Origin: Pannonibacter sp051860505
GTDB lineage: Bacteria; Pseudomonadota; Alphaproteobacteria; Rhizobiales; Stappiaceae
Length of the DNA stretch: 64,000 nt
Assembly (NCBI RefSeq): GCF_051860505.1
Contig: NZ_JBHYDX010000027.1
Span: 9,634-73,633 of the forward strand
Reading direction: 5' to 3'
The position numbers were made by a program, and so were the translations under genes. The first letter of the stretch is position 1; each line of letters starts with the position of its first letter. This document shows positions 27,605-36,554 of the stretch, piece by piece. Under the pieces are notes generated by a model. The model was not told the DNA's origin and did not search any database. It worked only from the letters and a program-made list of their open reading frames with translations.

Positions 27605-29188
27605 TCAGGCCCACGCCTTCAACGCCAGCGCCGCCAGCGCAATCGCGATGATCCAGAGCGCCACCCGGCCGGAGCGGTTGTGCCGGGCCTCCGAGCGGCC
27701 AATGGCATCGGCGGTCTCGGCGTCGAAGCGGAAGCCCTTTTGGGCCATCCGCTCCATCTCCTGCGACAGGCGGCCGATGCGGTCGGCGAAGATCGGCAGA
27801 TCGGTGGCGATGCGCCCGAGTGCGGTCAGGCCGGTGCCGAGATCACGCAGCCGGCCCACGGGGCCGAGATTGCCGGCAATCCAGTGCGAGACGACAGGTT
27901 CTGCCGTGCGCCACATGTCGAGGCGCGGGTTGAGCGTGCGCGCAACGCCCTCGACGACGACCATCGTCTTCTGCAGCATGATCAGCTGCGGCTGGGTGCG
28001 CATCTGGAACAGTTCGGTGATCTCGAACAGCTGCGTCAAAAGGCGTGCCATTGAGATTTCAGAGGCATCGTGGCCATGGATCGGCTCGCCGATGGCGCGG
28101 ATTGCCTGGGCGAACACATCCACGTCCTGGTCGGCCGGAACATAGCCGGCCTCGAAATGCACTTCGGCCACCCGGCGATAGTCGCGCGTGATGAAGCCAT
28201 AGAGGATTTCGGCCAGGAACCGGCGCTCGGACCGGCCAAGGCGCCCGGTGATGCCGAAGTCGACGGCGACCAGCGTGCCGTCCGGCTGAACGAAAAGGTT
28301 CCCCTGGTGCATGTCGGCATGGAAGAAGCCATCGCGCAGGGTATGGCGCAGGAAGCTCTGGATCACATTGGCGCCAAGCGCCTCCAGATCCATCCCGTCC
28401 TCGGTGATACCGGCGACGTCGGAGAGCTTGCGTCCGTCGATCCACTCCATCGTCAGCACGCCCTTGGCGCTGCGCATCCAGTCGACGGCCGGCACCCGGA
28501 AACCGGGATCCTCAGCAGTGTTTTCGGCCATTTCCGACAGGGCGGCCGCCTCGAGACGGAAATCCATCTCGAGCGCAACGGAGCGCGCGAGCGTATCGAC
28601 CACAGCGAGCGGACGCAGCCGCCGCGCGGCCGGCACGAACCGCTCCGCCAGCCGGGCGACCAGATAAAAGCTCTGCAAATCGTTGTTGAACCGCCGCGCC
28701 ACATCCGGGCGCAGCACTTTCACGGCCATCTTGCAGACCGAACCGTCAGGCTGGCGCACCAGGGCCGGATGTACCTGCGCCATCGAGGCGGCGGCGACAG
28801 GCTCGCCGAACTCGACATAGATCTCGTCGATCGGCCGCATCAGCTGCTCGGCAATCTGGGCGCGGGCCTCTTCCTGCGGGAAGGCGGGCAGCCGGTCCTG
28901 CAGATGCGCCAGCTCTGCTGCAGCTTCCTTGCCGACCACATCGGCGCGGGTTGCCAGAAACTGCCCCAGCTTCACATAGGATGGCCCAAGCCGGTTCATC
29001 GCGTCCGACAGGCGCAGCCGTGCGCTCTTGTCCTTGACCGAGCGGCGCTCCAAGAGGCGCGCAAGCCGGATGGCAAGCCGCGGCCCGGCCGGCAGGTCAG
29101 GCAGGTTCACAAGCCCGAAAACTCCCTCACGGGCGAGCACGAAGCCGGCCTGCATCAGCCGCAGGGTCGGGCGGATCAACTGCGCCAT
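27605..29188 (-). CDS. ubiB: UbiB family protein of ubiquinone biosynthesis
   Basis: About 527 residues of the atypical kinase-like UbiB/ADCK family, needed for ubiquinone synthesis. It has the KxGQ motif in LGPSYVKLGQFLATR, the Ala-rich nucleotide loop AAASMAQVH, the invariant Lys in MAVKVLRP, the catalytic-loop HADMHQGNLF and the metal-binding VDFGITGRLG. The C-terminal 20 residues form a membrane helix. ATG 29188 (MAQLIRP) is four bases after the ubiE stop, so the two form an operon. Confidence 0.93.
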   Translation of the reverse strand: MAQLIRPTLRLMQAGFVLAREGVFGLVNLPDLPAGPRLAIRLARLLERRSVKDKSARLRLSDAMNRLGPSYVKLGQFLATRADVVGKEAAAELAHLQDRLPAFPQEEARAQIAEQLMRPIDEIYVEFGEPVAAASMAQVHPALVRQPDGSVCKMAVKVLRPDVARRFNNDLQSFYLVARLAERFVPAARRLRPLAVVDTLARSVALEMDFRLEAAALSEMAENTAEDPGFRVPAVDWMRSAKGVLTMEWIDGRKLSDVAGITEDGMDLEALGANVIQSFLRHTLRDGFFHADMHQGNLFVQPDGTLVAVDFGITGRLGRSERRFLAEILYGFITRDYRRVAEVHFEAGYVPADQDVDVFAQAIRAIGEPIHGHDASEISMARLLTQLFEITELFQMRTQPQLIMLQKTMVVVEGVARTLNPRLDMWRTAEPVVSHWIAGNLGPVGRLRDLGTGLTALGRIATDLPIFADRIGRLSQEMERMAQKGFRFDAETADAIGRSEARHNRSGRVALWIIAIALAALALKAWA

Positions 29189-29192
29189 CGGA

Positions 29193-30002
29193 TCAGAGTT
29201 TCCAGCCCGAATGCAGCGCAGCAATGCCGCCAGTGTAATTGCGGTAGGTGACCTTTTCGAAGCCGGCCTCGCGGATCATGTCGGCAAAGCGTTCCTGGTT
29301 CGGGAACTTGCGGATGGATTCCACGAGATACTTGTAAGGGTCGCCGTCGCCGGTCACAGCCTTGCCGATGGCCGGGATCGCGTGGAACGAGAAGGCGTCA
29401 TAGACCTTGTCGAGCATCGGCATCTCGACCTCGGAGAACTCGAGGCACAGGAACCGGCCGCCACGCTTCAACACGCGGTGGGCCTCCCGGAGCGCCTTTG
29501 GGATATCAGGGACATTGCGGATGCCAAAGGCGATCGTATAGGCGTCGAAGGTCTTGTCCGGGAAAGGCAGGACTTCGGCGTTGCCCTGTGTAAAGGTGAT
29601 GAAGGGCGACAGTCCGGCTTTGTCCGCCCGGTCCTGGCCGACCGACAGCATCGAGCCATTGATATCCAGCACGACTGCCTCGACTTCACGGCCGGAGCGT
29701 TCGACGATGCGCGTCGCGATGTCACCGGTGCCACCGGCGACGTCCAGGACGCGCCAGTCACGGCCAGGCGTGTGCGGCGGTGCCAGGACCGACACCATCG
29801 CGTCTTTCCAGAGCCGGTGCAGGCCACCGGACATCAGGTCGTTCATGATGTCGTAGCGGTTCGCCACCTTGTGGAACACGTCGTTGACCATGCCCTGCTT
29901 CTCACCTTCGCGCACGGTGCGGAAGCCGAAGCTGGTGGGCATCTCGCGGGGATCGCGATGGCCGGGGTAGGCGGCGCCTGCCGCAGCGGTCTCGTCAGTC
30001 AT
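29193..30002 (-). CDS. ubiE: demethylmenaquinone / 2-polyprenyl-benzoquinol C-methyltransferase
   Basis: About 269 residues of the UbiE/COQ5 SAM methyltransferases. FGFRTVREGEKQGMVNDVFHKVANRYD opens the family in two blocks, motif I is VLDVAGGTGDIATRI, and IAFGIRNVPDIPKALREAHRVLKRGG lies in the middle. The C-terminal FPNQERFADMIREAGF and NYTGGIAALHSGWKL are diagnostic. AAGGAGACC before ATG 30002 fixes the start. It is transcribed with ubiB and divergently from mutM, the typical rhizobial layout. Confidence 0.97.
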   Translation of the reverse strand: MTDETAAAGAAYPGHRDPREMPTSFGFRTVREGEKQGMVNDVFHKVANRYDIMNDLMSGGLHRLWKDAMVSVLAPPHTPGRDWRVLDVAGGTGDIATRIVERSGREVEAVVLDINGSMLSVGQDRADKAGLSPFITFTQGNAEVLPFPDKTFDAYTIAFGIRNVPDIPKALREAHRVLKRGGRFLCLEFSEVEMPMLDKVYDAFSFHAIPAIGKAVTGDGDPYKYLVESIRKFPNQERFADMIREAGFEKVTYRNYTGGIAALHSGWKL

Positions 30003-30175
30003 GCAGGTCTCCTTGGCCACCGGATAAGACGGCGGCCCGGGTTCGGTTCGGCGGGACCATAGTACAGCCCGCGTGCCGGCGCTATTGTTGCCCCGGTCCT
30101 CAGTCCTATGTCATGCGTCTCATATAGGCGAGGCGGCTTGCCCGCCTAGCGATTTTTCAGGGAAGCGCAAGCCCC

Positions 30176-31081
30176 ATGCCCGAGTTGCCGGAAGTCGAAA
30201 CCGTTCGCCGCGGCCTTGCGCCGAGCCTTGAAGGCGCGCGCGTCGTCAAGCTGGAATGCCGCCGTCCGGACCTGCGGTTTCCGTTCCCTGACCGCTTTTG
30301 CGAGCGCGTCGAGGGACGACGTGTCGCAGCCCTGTCCCGCCGGGCCAAGTATCTGCTGGCCGACCTCGATGACGGCGAGGTACTGGTGATGCATCTCGGC
30401 ATGTCCGGCTCGTTCCGGGTCGAGGATGCCGAAGACAGCCACTTGCCCGGTGACTTTGCCCATGCCCGTTCGAAGGACGAGAAGCACGACCATGTCGTGT
30501 TCCATCTGTCGGCACCGGGATCCGACAGCGACGCAGCCGTCGCCCGGATCGTCTACAACGACCCGCGCCGCTTCGGCTTCATGCAGATGGTGCCAAGGGC
30601 GGGGCTGACCTCGCATCCCCTGTTCGCGGCCATGGGGCTGGAGCCACTCGGAAACCGTCTCGATGGCGACGTGCTGGACGGCCTCTTTCGTGACAAGCGG
30701 ACGCCGTTGAAGGCGGCGCTTCTCGATCAGCGCCTGATTGCCGGCCTCGGTAACATCTACGTTTGCGAGGCGCTGTGGCGCTCAGGCCTATCGCCGCAGC
30801 GCGCCGCCGGCGACATCTGCGGACCGCAGCGCGGGCGCAGGGCACTGCGCGAGAAACTGGCCCTGTCGATCCGCGAGGTGCTGGAGGAGGCGATCCTCGC
30901 CGGCGGCTCGACATTGCGTGATCACACCCAGACTGATGGAACACTCGGCTATTTCCAGCACAGTTTCGCAGCCTATGGCCGGGAGGGCGAGCCCTGCCGC
31001 ACGCCGGGCTGCGGCGGCACCATCGAACGCATGGTGCAGTCAGGCCGCTCCACCTTCCACTGCCCGACCTGCCAACGATAG
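30176..31081 (+). CDS. mutM: formamidopyrimidine-DNA glycosylase
   Basis: A 301-residue base-excision-repair glycosylase/AP lyase acting on 8-oxoguanine. The catalytic N-terminus PELPEVETVRRGL provides Pro2 and Glu3, with the lesion-side Lys in RRAKYLL. The H2TH region contains LIAGLGNIYVCEAL. The C-terminal zinc finger has two Cys pairs, CRTPGC and CPTC. It is somewhat longer than the E. coli enzyme because of an insertion near residues 85-105 (acidic, DAEDSHLPGDF). Confidence 0.96.
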   Translation: MPELPEVETVRRGLAPSLEGARVVKLECRRPDLRFPFPDRFCERVEGRRVAALSRRAKYLLADLDDGEVLVMHLGMSGSFRVEDAEDSHLPGDFAHARSKDEKHDHVVFHLSAPGSDSDAAVARIVYNDPRRFGFMQMVPRAGLTSHPLFAAMGLEPLGNRLDGDVLDGLFRDKRTPLKAALLDQRLIAGLGNIYVCEALWRSGLSPQRAAGDICGPQRGRRALREKLALSIREVLEEAILAGGSTLRDHTQTDGTLGYFQHSFAAYGREGEPCRTPGCGGTIERMVQSGRSTFHCPTCQR

Positions 31082-31258
31082 ACGCCTCAGCCAAAGAGCT
31101 GGCGTCACCGCCCGTTCGCTTGCACGCCCGAATGGTGTCGGATACCCCTTGAATGACACGCCCGCGTGCCGATTTTCGGAACGCGACCAAACGGCATTCA
31201 GCGCTTGCCGGCAGATCGGACGTCGATCGCCTGCATGCGCTTCAAGCGGAGGATCCCG

Positions 31259-32032
31259 ATGGCATACGAGAACATCCTGACCGAAAAGCGTGGCAAGGTT
31301 GGCATCATCACCCTCAACCGTCCAAAGGCACTGAACGCTTTGTGTGCCGATCTGATGGCCGAAGTTGCCGCTGCCCTTGATGCCTATGAGGCGGATGAGC
31401 GCGTCGGCTGCGTCATCATCACCGGATCGCAGAAGGCTTTTGCGGCCGGGGCGGACATCAAGGAGATGCAACCCTTCGATTTTGCCAAGGCGTATATGGG
31501 CGACCTGATCACGCCATGGGACAGGGTTGCGCGCAACCGCAAGCCGGTCATTGCGGCCGTGGCCGGTTATGCGCTCGGCGGCGGCTGCGAACTGGCAATG
31601 ATGTGCGATTTCATTATCTGTGCCGACAATGCCAAGTTCGGCCAGCCCGAAATCACCCTTGGCGTCCTGCCCGGTGCCGGCGGCACCCAGCGGCTGACGC
31701 GGTTTGTCGGCAAGTCCAAGGCGATGGAAATGTGCCTCACCGGCCGGCTGATGGATGCCGTGGAAGCTGAACGTTCCGGCCTTGTCTCCCGCGTCGTGCC
31801 GCTGGACGACCTTATGGAAGAGGCGATGAAAGCTGCCGAAAAGATCGCGGACTTCTCGATGCCAGTGGTCATGATGACGAAGGAAAGCGTCAATCGGGCC
31901 TATGAGACAACGCTTGCCGAAGGCATCCGCTTCGAGCGTCGCATGTTCCATGCCGCCTTTGCCACCGAGGATCAGAGCGAGGGTATGACGGCCTTCATCG
32001 AGAAGCGGGCGCCGCAATTCCGCAACAAATAA
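31259..32032 (+). CDS. enoyl-CoA hydratase
   Basis: A 257-residue crotonase-fold hydratase that adds water to trans-2-enoyl-CoA in beta-oxidation. The oxyanion-hole blocks AFAAGADIKEM and YALGGGCELAMMCD and the catalytic Glu region GQPEITLGVLPGAGGTQRL are intact. GGAGG just before ATG 31259 defines the start over the longer open frame from 31166. Its position between mutM and rpsT is conserved in rhizobia (fadB1-type gene), which supports the taxonomic call. Confidence 0.93.
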   Translation: MAYENILTEKRGKVGIITLNRPKALNALCADLMAEVAAALDAYEADERVGCVIITGSQKAFAAGADIKEMQPFDFAKAYMGDLITPWDRVARNRKPVIAAVAGYALGGGCELAMMCDFIICADNAKFGQPEITLGVLPGAGGTQRLTRFVGKSKAMEMCLTGRLMDAVEAERSGLVSRVVPLDDLMEEAMKAAEKIADFSMPVVMMTKESVNRAYETTLAEGIRFERRMFHAAFATEDQSEGMTAFIEKRAPQFRNK

Positions 32033-32038
32033 CGCATG

Positions 32039-32078
32039 GTCGGGCGGGTTTGGCATTGACGGTTTCAGCCCGCCCGAC
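32039..32078. terminator. 10-bp perfect inverted repeat after the enoyl-CoA hydratase gene
   Basis: GTCGGGCGGG (32039-32048) pairs with CCCGCCCGAC (32069-32078) across a 20-base loop, starting six bases after the hydratase stop. There is no T-run, so it may be a factor-assisted terminator. Its loop and second arm overlap the rpsT promoter. Confidence 0.4.
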
Positions 32079-32084
32079 TATAAG
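32056..32084 (+). promoter_or_regulatory. rpsT promoter (sigma-70 type)
   Basis: TTGACG (32056-32061), a 17-base spacer and TATAAG (32079-32084) give a near-consensus housekeeping promoter. Transcription would start near 32091, leaving a leader of about 120 nt before rpsT. The promoter sits inside the inverted repeat at 32039-32078. Confidence 0.75.
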
Positions 32085-32211
32085 CCTCCCCCAATCGGTG
32101 GCATCCAGCGTGCCGCCGAATTCGTTTGACGCGGAGCTTGATCGGACCTAAAGGTGCGCGCTCCGATGTTGATCGGGTTTTTAGTTTCACACTCGGACCA
32201 GGATTGAGCCA

Positions 32212-32478
32212 ATGGCCAACACTCCCTCGGCCAAGAAGGCGGCCCGCAAGATTGCCCGCCGGACGGCTGTTAACAAGACACGCCGCAGCCGCATGCGCAC
32301 CTTCCTGCGCAAGGTCGAGGAAGCGATTGCTTCCGGCGATCACGCAGCTGCAACCGCAGCATTCCAGGCTGCGCAGCCGGAGCTGATGCGCGCTGCCTCG
32401 AAGGGGGTCGTTCACGCCAACACCGCCTCACGCAAGGTGTCGCGTCTCAACGCACGCGTTAAGGCTCTGAAGGCCTGA
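32212..32478 (+). CDS. rpsT: 30S ribosomal protein S20
   Basis: An 88-residue basic protein of standard S20 length that binds 16S rRNA early in 30S assembly. It begins MANTPSAKKAARKIARRTAVN and ends SRLNARVKALKA. The roughly 120-nt leader contains the direct repeat TTGATCGG and a CGGAGC/GCTCCG pairing; S20 leaders are autoregulated in E. coli, so control at this level is possible. Its position just upstream of the dnaA region is typical of Hyphomicrobiales. Confidence 0.98.
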   Translation: MANTPSAKKAARKIARRTAVNKTRRSRMRTFLRKVEEAIASGDHAAATAAFQAAQPELMRAASKGVVHANTASRKVSRLNARVKALKA

Positions 32479-32502
32479 GACAAGCTCCAGAAGCCTGTCA
32501 TG

Positions 32503-32529
32503 AACCCGGCCCGAAAGGCCGGGTTTTTT
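32503..32529 (+). terminator. intrinsic terminator of rpsT
   Basis: AACCCGGCC, loop CGAAA, GGCCGGGTT, then continuing T (to 32529). A perfect 9-bp stem with a U-tract, 25 bases after the rpsT stop. Confidence 0.95.
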
Positions 32530-33116
32530 GTTAGCCGACGCGCCTGAAAGAATTGCCATCCGGCTAAGTTCCTACCTTCCAGCCACCCAGAGACAGCGAT
32601 CCGGTCTGCCATATTTTTTCCATATATATCATACACTTATCGATATGTTGGAAAAGACGTATGGCCCTATGCCGGATTCGGTTTGAGTCAAGCCGGAGAT
32701 GGGAATTTTTTTTGGTCCGATGACGCCAAACCGCATCGCCGGATAAGCACCGCGAAAAGACGTTGAGTCAAAACGGATTTGCTCCGGAGAGGTGGTTGGG
32801 GGTCAGGCATTTGACGCTGCGATAGGCCGAATGTGTCGGTTTTTGTTAACGAGTCGCTGTTGCTCCCTACCTAGGGCCTGTGTATGTTCAGTCCATCGGG
32901 GCAAGCTCGAAACTAAATAAAAAATTACACAGTGCATGGACCAGAAAATGATCACCACGACTTTCTTGGAAACCCCTCCGCAAGTATTCGGGTATTGCTT
33001 GGCTAAGTCGCTGGTCATTGTCAGTTTCATCAGTGCGAGCTCTTAAGCCTACTCAATAATCTCCTCAGCTTTGGTATCGACACACCGCAGCGGTCAGACG
33101 TTGCGAAGGGGGCATC
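32530..33116. other. AT-rich gene-free region upstream of dnaA; possible oriC or dnaA control region
   Basis: About 590 bp without a convincing gene. It has AT-rich tracts (32606-32645 and 32915-32930). Four GANTC sites occur within 181 bp (32675, 32685, 32765, 32851), two of them inside identical TTGAGTCAA palindromes at 32683 and 32763. I found no clean TTATCCACA DnaA boxes. A 75-residue minus-strand frame (32803-33030) has a hydrophobic stretch but no ribosome site or family match. An origin is possible by position and composition only. Confidence 0.35.
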
Positions 33117-33557
33117 TTGTCGAATTCTATGGCTTATGCCGGAGACGTTGACGTCGAAACGGCTTATCAGGCGGTGGCATCCAACCCGGACGCGGTTCTG
33201 GTTGACGTGCGTACCCGGGCAGAATGGACCTTTGTCGGCGTGCCGGATCTGCGTGCTGTTGGCAAAGATGTCCTCACGGTCGAATGGCAGGGCTTTCCTG
33301 CTGGGACCGCCGTGCCGGATTTTGTCGAGACGCTGAGTGGCGAGCTTGCCCGGCGTGGCCTGGACAAGGCCGCACCGATTTACTTTCTCTGCCGGTCCGG
33401 CGCGCGCAGCATGAGTGCGGCGATCGCCATGACCAGTGCGGGATATAGCCCGTGCTACAACATAGCCCAAGGGTTCGAGGGGCCGATGGGTCCTGACGGG
33501 CACCGGGGCAGTGTGGCAGGCTGGAAGGCCAAGGGTCTTCCCTGGGTCCAAAGCTAG
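33117..33557 (+). CDS. rhodanese-like domain protein
   Basis: A 146-residue single-domain rhodanese (sulfurtransferase fold). DAVLVDVRTRAEWTFVGVPDL is the N-terminal block in two parts, and the active-site loop YFLCRSGARSMSAA carries a nucleophilic Cys. Such proteins move sulfane sulfur; the acceptor is unknown. TTG 33117 is preferred as start because GAAGGGGG lies about five bases before it; ATG 33129 is an alternative. It precedes dnaA by 197 bp in the same direction. Confidence 0.88.
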   Translation: MSNSMAYAGDVDVETAYQAVASNPDAVLVDVRTRAEWTFVGVPDLRAVGKDVLTVEWQGFPAGTAVPDFVETLSGELARRGLDKAAPIYFLCRSGARSMSAAIAMTSAGYSPCYNIAQGFEGPMGPDGHRGSVAGWKAKGLPWVQS

Positions 33558-33638
33558 ACCCGTTTCAGTTTCAAAATGGTAGGTCGGCGGGGCGGCATAA
33601 GCTGCGTCCCGCGCAGGATCTGTCGACTTGAATTTCTA

Positions 33639-33683
33639 TCGCCGTTTCAACACGGCGACATAAAACAACAGCCGCTCAGCGGC
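33639..33683 (+). promoter_or_regulatory. two short inverted repeats in the dnaA upstream region
   Basis: TCGCCGT-ttcaac-ACGGCGA (33639-33658) and GCCGC-tca-GCGGC (33671-33683) lie 70 to 115 bases before the dnaA start. Neither has a T-run. They could be leader hairpins or protein-binding sites controlling dnaA. Function is inferred from position only. Confidence 0.35.
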
Positions 33684-33754
33684 ATACCGAACAAGGCAGC
33701 AGGCCCTGGGCTGTGGCGGACCGGGACCTGGCATGACGACGGAGGCGAGGCGAC

Positions 33755-35236
33755 ATGCATATCCAACAAGAAGTGGGCTCCGAACAATGGAACCGTGTCA
33801 AAACGCGTCTGCGCGCCGAGCTTGGGGATGATGTCTTCAGCAGCTGGTTTGCACGTGTGGACCTGGAAGAAAACAGTGACGGGACCGTGCGTCTGTCCGT
33901 TCCGACCCGGTTCCTGAAGCAGTGGATCCAGTCGCACTACCGCGACCGGCTCGTTGGTCTTTGGCAGCGTGAGTGCGAGAACGTGCACCGCATCGAACTG
34001 ACGGTTCGTGGTGCAGCGCGCCCGCGTCCGGTCGAAATGCCGATGGCCAGCAGTCTCCCGGCTCCGACCCGTTCCGTGGTCGCCCAAGCTGCGTCCGAAT
34101 ACCGTCCGATCACCCTGAACGAGCCCAATTCCGTTGCCGCAGCGCAGGCAGCAACTGCCGCCCTTGCCCGGGCCGAGGCCGACAACTCCGCCCGCGACGT
34201 GCTGCAGGGCGCAGCACTCGACCCGAAATACACGTTCGAGACCTTTGTCGAGGGCGACTCCAACGGACTGGCATTGGCTGCGGCCAAGCAGGTGGCGGCC
34301 GGCGGCGCGGTCACCTTCAACCCCCTGTACCTGCATGCGTCTGTCGGTCTCGGCAAGACACATCTGATGCAGGCTGTTGCCTCGAAGGCACGCGCGTCGG
34401 GCCGCAAGGTGCTGTATCTGACCGCCGAGCATTTCATGTATCGCTTCGTGGCGGCCCTGAAGGCCCAGTCCGCGCTGGCCTTCAAGGAAACCCTGCGCAC
34501 CATCGATCTTCTTCTGATCGACGACATGCAGTTCCTGCATGGCAAGCAGGTGCAGCAGGAGTTCTGCCACACGCTGAATGCGCTGATTGACGGTGCACGC
34601 CAGGTGATTGTCGCCGCTGATCGCGCGCCTTCAGAACTCGACACCCTGGATGACCGCGTCCGCTCGCGTCTGTCGGGTGGCCTGGTGGTCGGTATTGCCG
34701 AGCCGGATTTCAGCCTGCGCCGCAACATCCTGTCGGCCCGCGTCACCAGTACCCGCAAGTCCTATCCGAACTTCACGGTTCCGGACACGGTGCTGGATTA
34801 TGTCGCCCGTCATGTCGTCTCATCCGGCCGCGACCTTGAAGGGGCGCTGAACCGTCTGGTGGCGCATAACCAGCTGACCAACCAGCCGATCACGCAGGAT
34901 ATGGCGGAACTGACCCTCCGCGACCTGATACGCTCGAGCGAACCGCGCCGGGTGAAGATCGAGGACATCCAGCGGATCGTTTCCAAGCACTATAACGTGA
35001 CCAAGGCCGATCTTCTGTCGGCGCGCCGGACCCGCACCATCGTGCGCCCGCGCCAGATCGCGATGTATCTTGCAAAGGTGATGACCCCGCGTTCGCTGCC
35101 GGAAATCGGTCGTCGCTTTGGCAACCGCGATCACACCACCGTGCTGCACGCCGTGCGCAAGATCGAGGAACTGGCGCGTGCGGACGTGACGCTGGCGCAG
35201 GAGATCGAACTGCTGAAGCGCATGCTCGACGCATAA
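33755..35236 (+). CDS. dnaA: chromosomal replication initiator protein DnaA
   Basis: A 493-residue initiator. Domain I begins VKTRLRAELGDDVFSSWFARV in two pieces and ends near residue 90, and a variable Ala-rich linker follows (about 95-165). The AAA+ domain has Walker A SVGLGKTHLMQ, Walker B LLLIDDMQFL and an arginine-finger region. The DNA-binding domain IV ends with the signature GNRDHTTVLHAVRKIEEL. It melts the origin when ATP-bound. GAGGCGAG precedes ATG 33755. It is followed by its own terminator and then dnaN. Confidence 0.98.
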   Translation: MHIQQEVGSEQWNRVKTRLRAELGDDVFSSWFARVDLEENSDGTVRLSVPTRFLKQWIQSHYRDRLVGLWQRECENVHRIELTVRGAARPRPVEMPMASSLPAPTRSVVAQAASEYRPITLNEPNSVAAAQAATAALARAEADNSARDVLQGAALDPKYTFETFVEGDSNGLALAAAKQVAAGGAVTFNPLYLHASVGLGKTHLMQAVASKARASGRKVLYLTAEHFMYRFVAALKAQSALAFKETLRTIDLLLIDDMQFLHGKQVQQEFCHTLNALIDGARQVIVAADRAPSELDTLDDRVRSRLSGGLVVGIAEPDFSLRRNILSARVTSTRKSYPNFTVPDTVLDYVARHVVSSGRDLEGALNRLVAHNQLTNQPITQDMAELTLRDLIRSSEPRRVKIEDIQRIVSKHYNVTKADLLSARRTRTIVRPRQIAMYLAKVMTPRSLPEIGRRFGNRDHTTVLHAVRKIEELARADVTLAQEIELLKRMLDA

Positions 35237-35260
35237 GGTGCGTTGCGTGAATATCGGCAA

Positions 35261-35297
35261 CAAGAGGGACGTCCATACGGGCGTCCCTCTTGCTTTT
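35261..35297 (+). terminator. intrinsic terminator of dnaA
   Basis: A perfect 11-bp stem, CAAGAGGGACG (35261-35271) with CGTCCCTCTTG (35282-35292), a ten-base loop and then CTTTT. It separates dnaA from dnaN, implying an independent dnaN promoter in 35298-35399. Confidence 0.9.
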
Positions 35298-35399
35298 GCG
35301 CTGCATTAAGGGCACGTTCGGTGCCCGTCCCGCGCCAGCGGGGCTAACTGTATCCAGCGCCGGAACAATCACGGCCAACGAGTACATGGACGAAATGTC

Positions 35400-36518
35400 A
35401 TGAAAGCCACCCTCGAACGGACCGACCTCCTCAAGTCCTTGACCCACGTTCACCGGGTTGTCGAGCGGCGAAACACCATTCCGATCCTGTCGAACGTCCT
35501 GCTGCGCGCCGAGCACGGCGTGTTGAAACTGAAGGCGACCGACCTTGATCTTGAGGTCGTTGAAACTGTTCCGGCAATAATCGAGGCCCCGGGCGCGACC
35601 ACTGTGCCGGCGCACATGATCTATGACATTGTGCGCAAGCTGCCGGATGGTTCCCAGGTCGTACTGGAAACCAACAGCGACGGCACGACACTGGAGCTTC
35701 GGGCCGGTCGCTCGCGCTTTGCGCTGCAGATGCTGCCGGAAGCCGATTTTCCCGATCTGACCGCCGGTACCTTCCCGCATCAGTTCACCCTGACGGCAGG
35801 CGCCATTCGCAAGCTGATCGATACCACCCAGTTCGCGATTTCGACCGAGGAAACCCGCTACTATCTCAACGGTATCTATCTGCACGCCGTAGCCGGTGCC
35901 AACGGCGAGATGGTCCGGGCCGTGGCGACGGACGGGCATCGTCTGGCGCAGGCCGAGGTGCCGGCACCGCAGGGCGCCGTCGGCATGCCGGGCGTCATTG
36001 TGCCGCGCAAGACCGTCGGCGAAATCCAGAAGCTGCTGGAAGACCGGGATGCAGAAGTGACCGTGGAACTGTCAGAGACCAAGATCCGCATCACCAACGG
36101 CATGGTGGTCCTGACATCCAAGCTGATTGACGGAACGTTCCCCGACTATGGCCGTGTCATTCCGCAACACAACGACAAGGAACTCCGTGTCGATCGCGAC
36201 GAGTTCAAGGAAGCCGTTGACCGTGTGTCGACGATTTCCTCCGAACGGGGTCGCGCGGTGAAGCTCTCGCTGTCGGAAGGGCGGCTGGTTCTCGCCGTCA
36301 ACAATCCGGATTCCGGCAGTGCCACCGAAGAACTCGCCGTCGAGTATGATTCCGATCCGATGGAGATTGGCTTCAACTCTCGCTATTTGCTTGATATCGC
36401 AGCACAATTGTCAGGTGACACGGCCCTTTTCCGCCTGGCAGACTCCGGCTCGCCGACACTGGTTCAGGATCATGCCACCGAAGACTGCCTGTTCGTGCTG
36501 ATGCCGATGCGCGTCTGA
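35400..36518 (+). CDS. dnaN: DNA polymerase III beta subunit (sliding clamp)
   Basis: A 372-residue clamp of standard length that tethers polymerase III to DNA. It opens MKATLERTDLLKSLTHVHRVVERRNTIPILSN in two conserved stretches. AISTEETRYYLNGIY and ATDGHRLAQAE are in the middle domain. It ends with DCLFVLMPMRV, the family C-terminal signature. It is followed 36 bp later by recF in the classic dnaA-dnaN-recF-gyrB order. Confidence 0.98.
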   Translation: MKATLERTDLLKSLTHVHRVVERRNTIPILSNVLLRAEHGVLKLKATDLDLEVVETVPAIIEAPGATTVPAHMIYDIVRKLPDGSQVVLETNSDGTTLELRAGRSRFALQMLPEADFPDLTAGTFPHQFTLTAGAIRKLIDTTQFAISTEETRYYLNGIYLHAVAGANGEMVRAVATDGHRLAQAEVPAPQGAVGMPGVIVPRKTVGEIQKLLEDRDAEVTVELSETKIRITNGMVVLTSKLIDGTFPDYGRVIPQHNDKELRVDRDEFKEAVDRVSTISSERGRAVKLSLSEGRLVLAVNNPDSGSATEELAVEYDSDPMEIGFNSRYLLDIAAQLSGDTALFRLADSGSPTLVQDHATEDCLFVLMPMRV

Positions 36519-36554
36519 CCTTCCGTGCATACGGCCAGAGCCAGGTGAGGAGCG

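Noticed and set aside
32803..33030. A 75-residue minus-strand frame with a hydrophobic stretch upstream of the rhodanese
   Set aside because: No ribosome site or family match, and it lies in an AT-rich regulatory-looking gap. A small membrane protein cannot be excluded but is not supported.
32530..33116. Firm assignment of oriC upstream of dnaA
   Set aside because: I could not find DnaA-box repeats close to TTATCCACA, and in several alphaproteobacteria the origin is not at dnaA. It is kept only as a low-confidence possibility.
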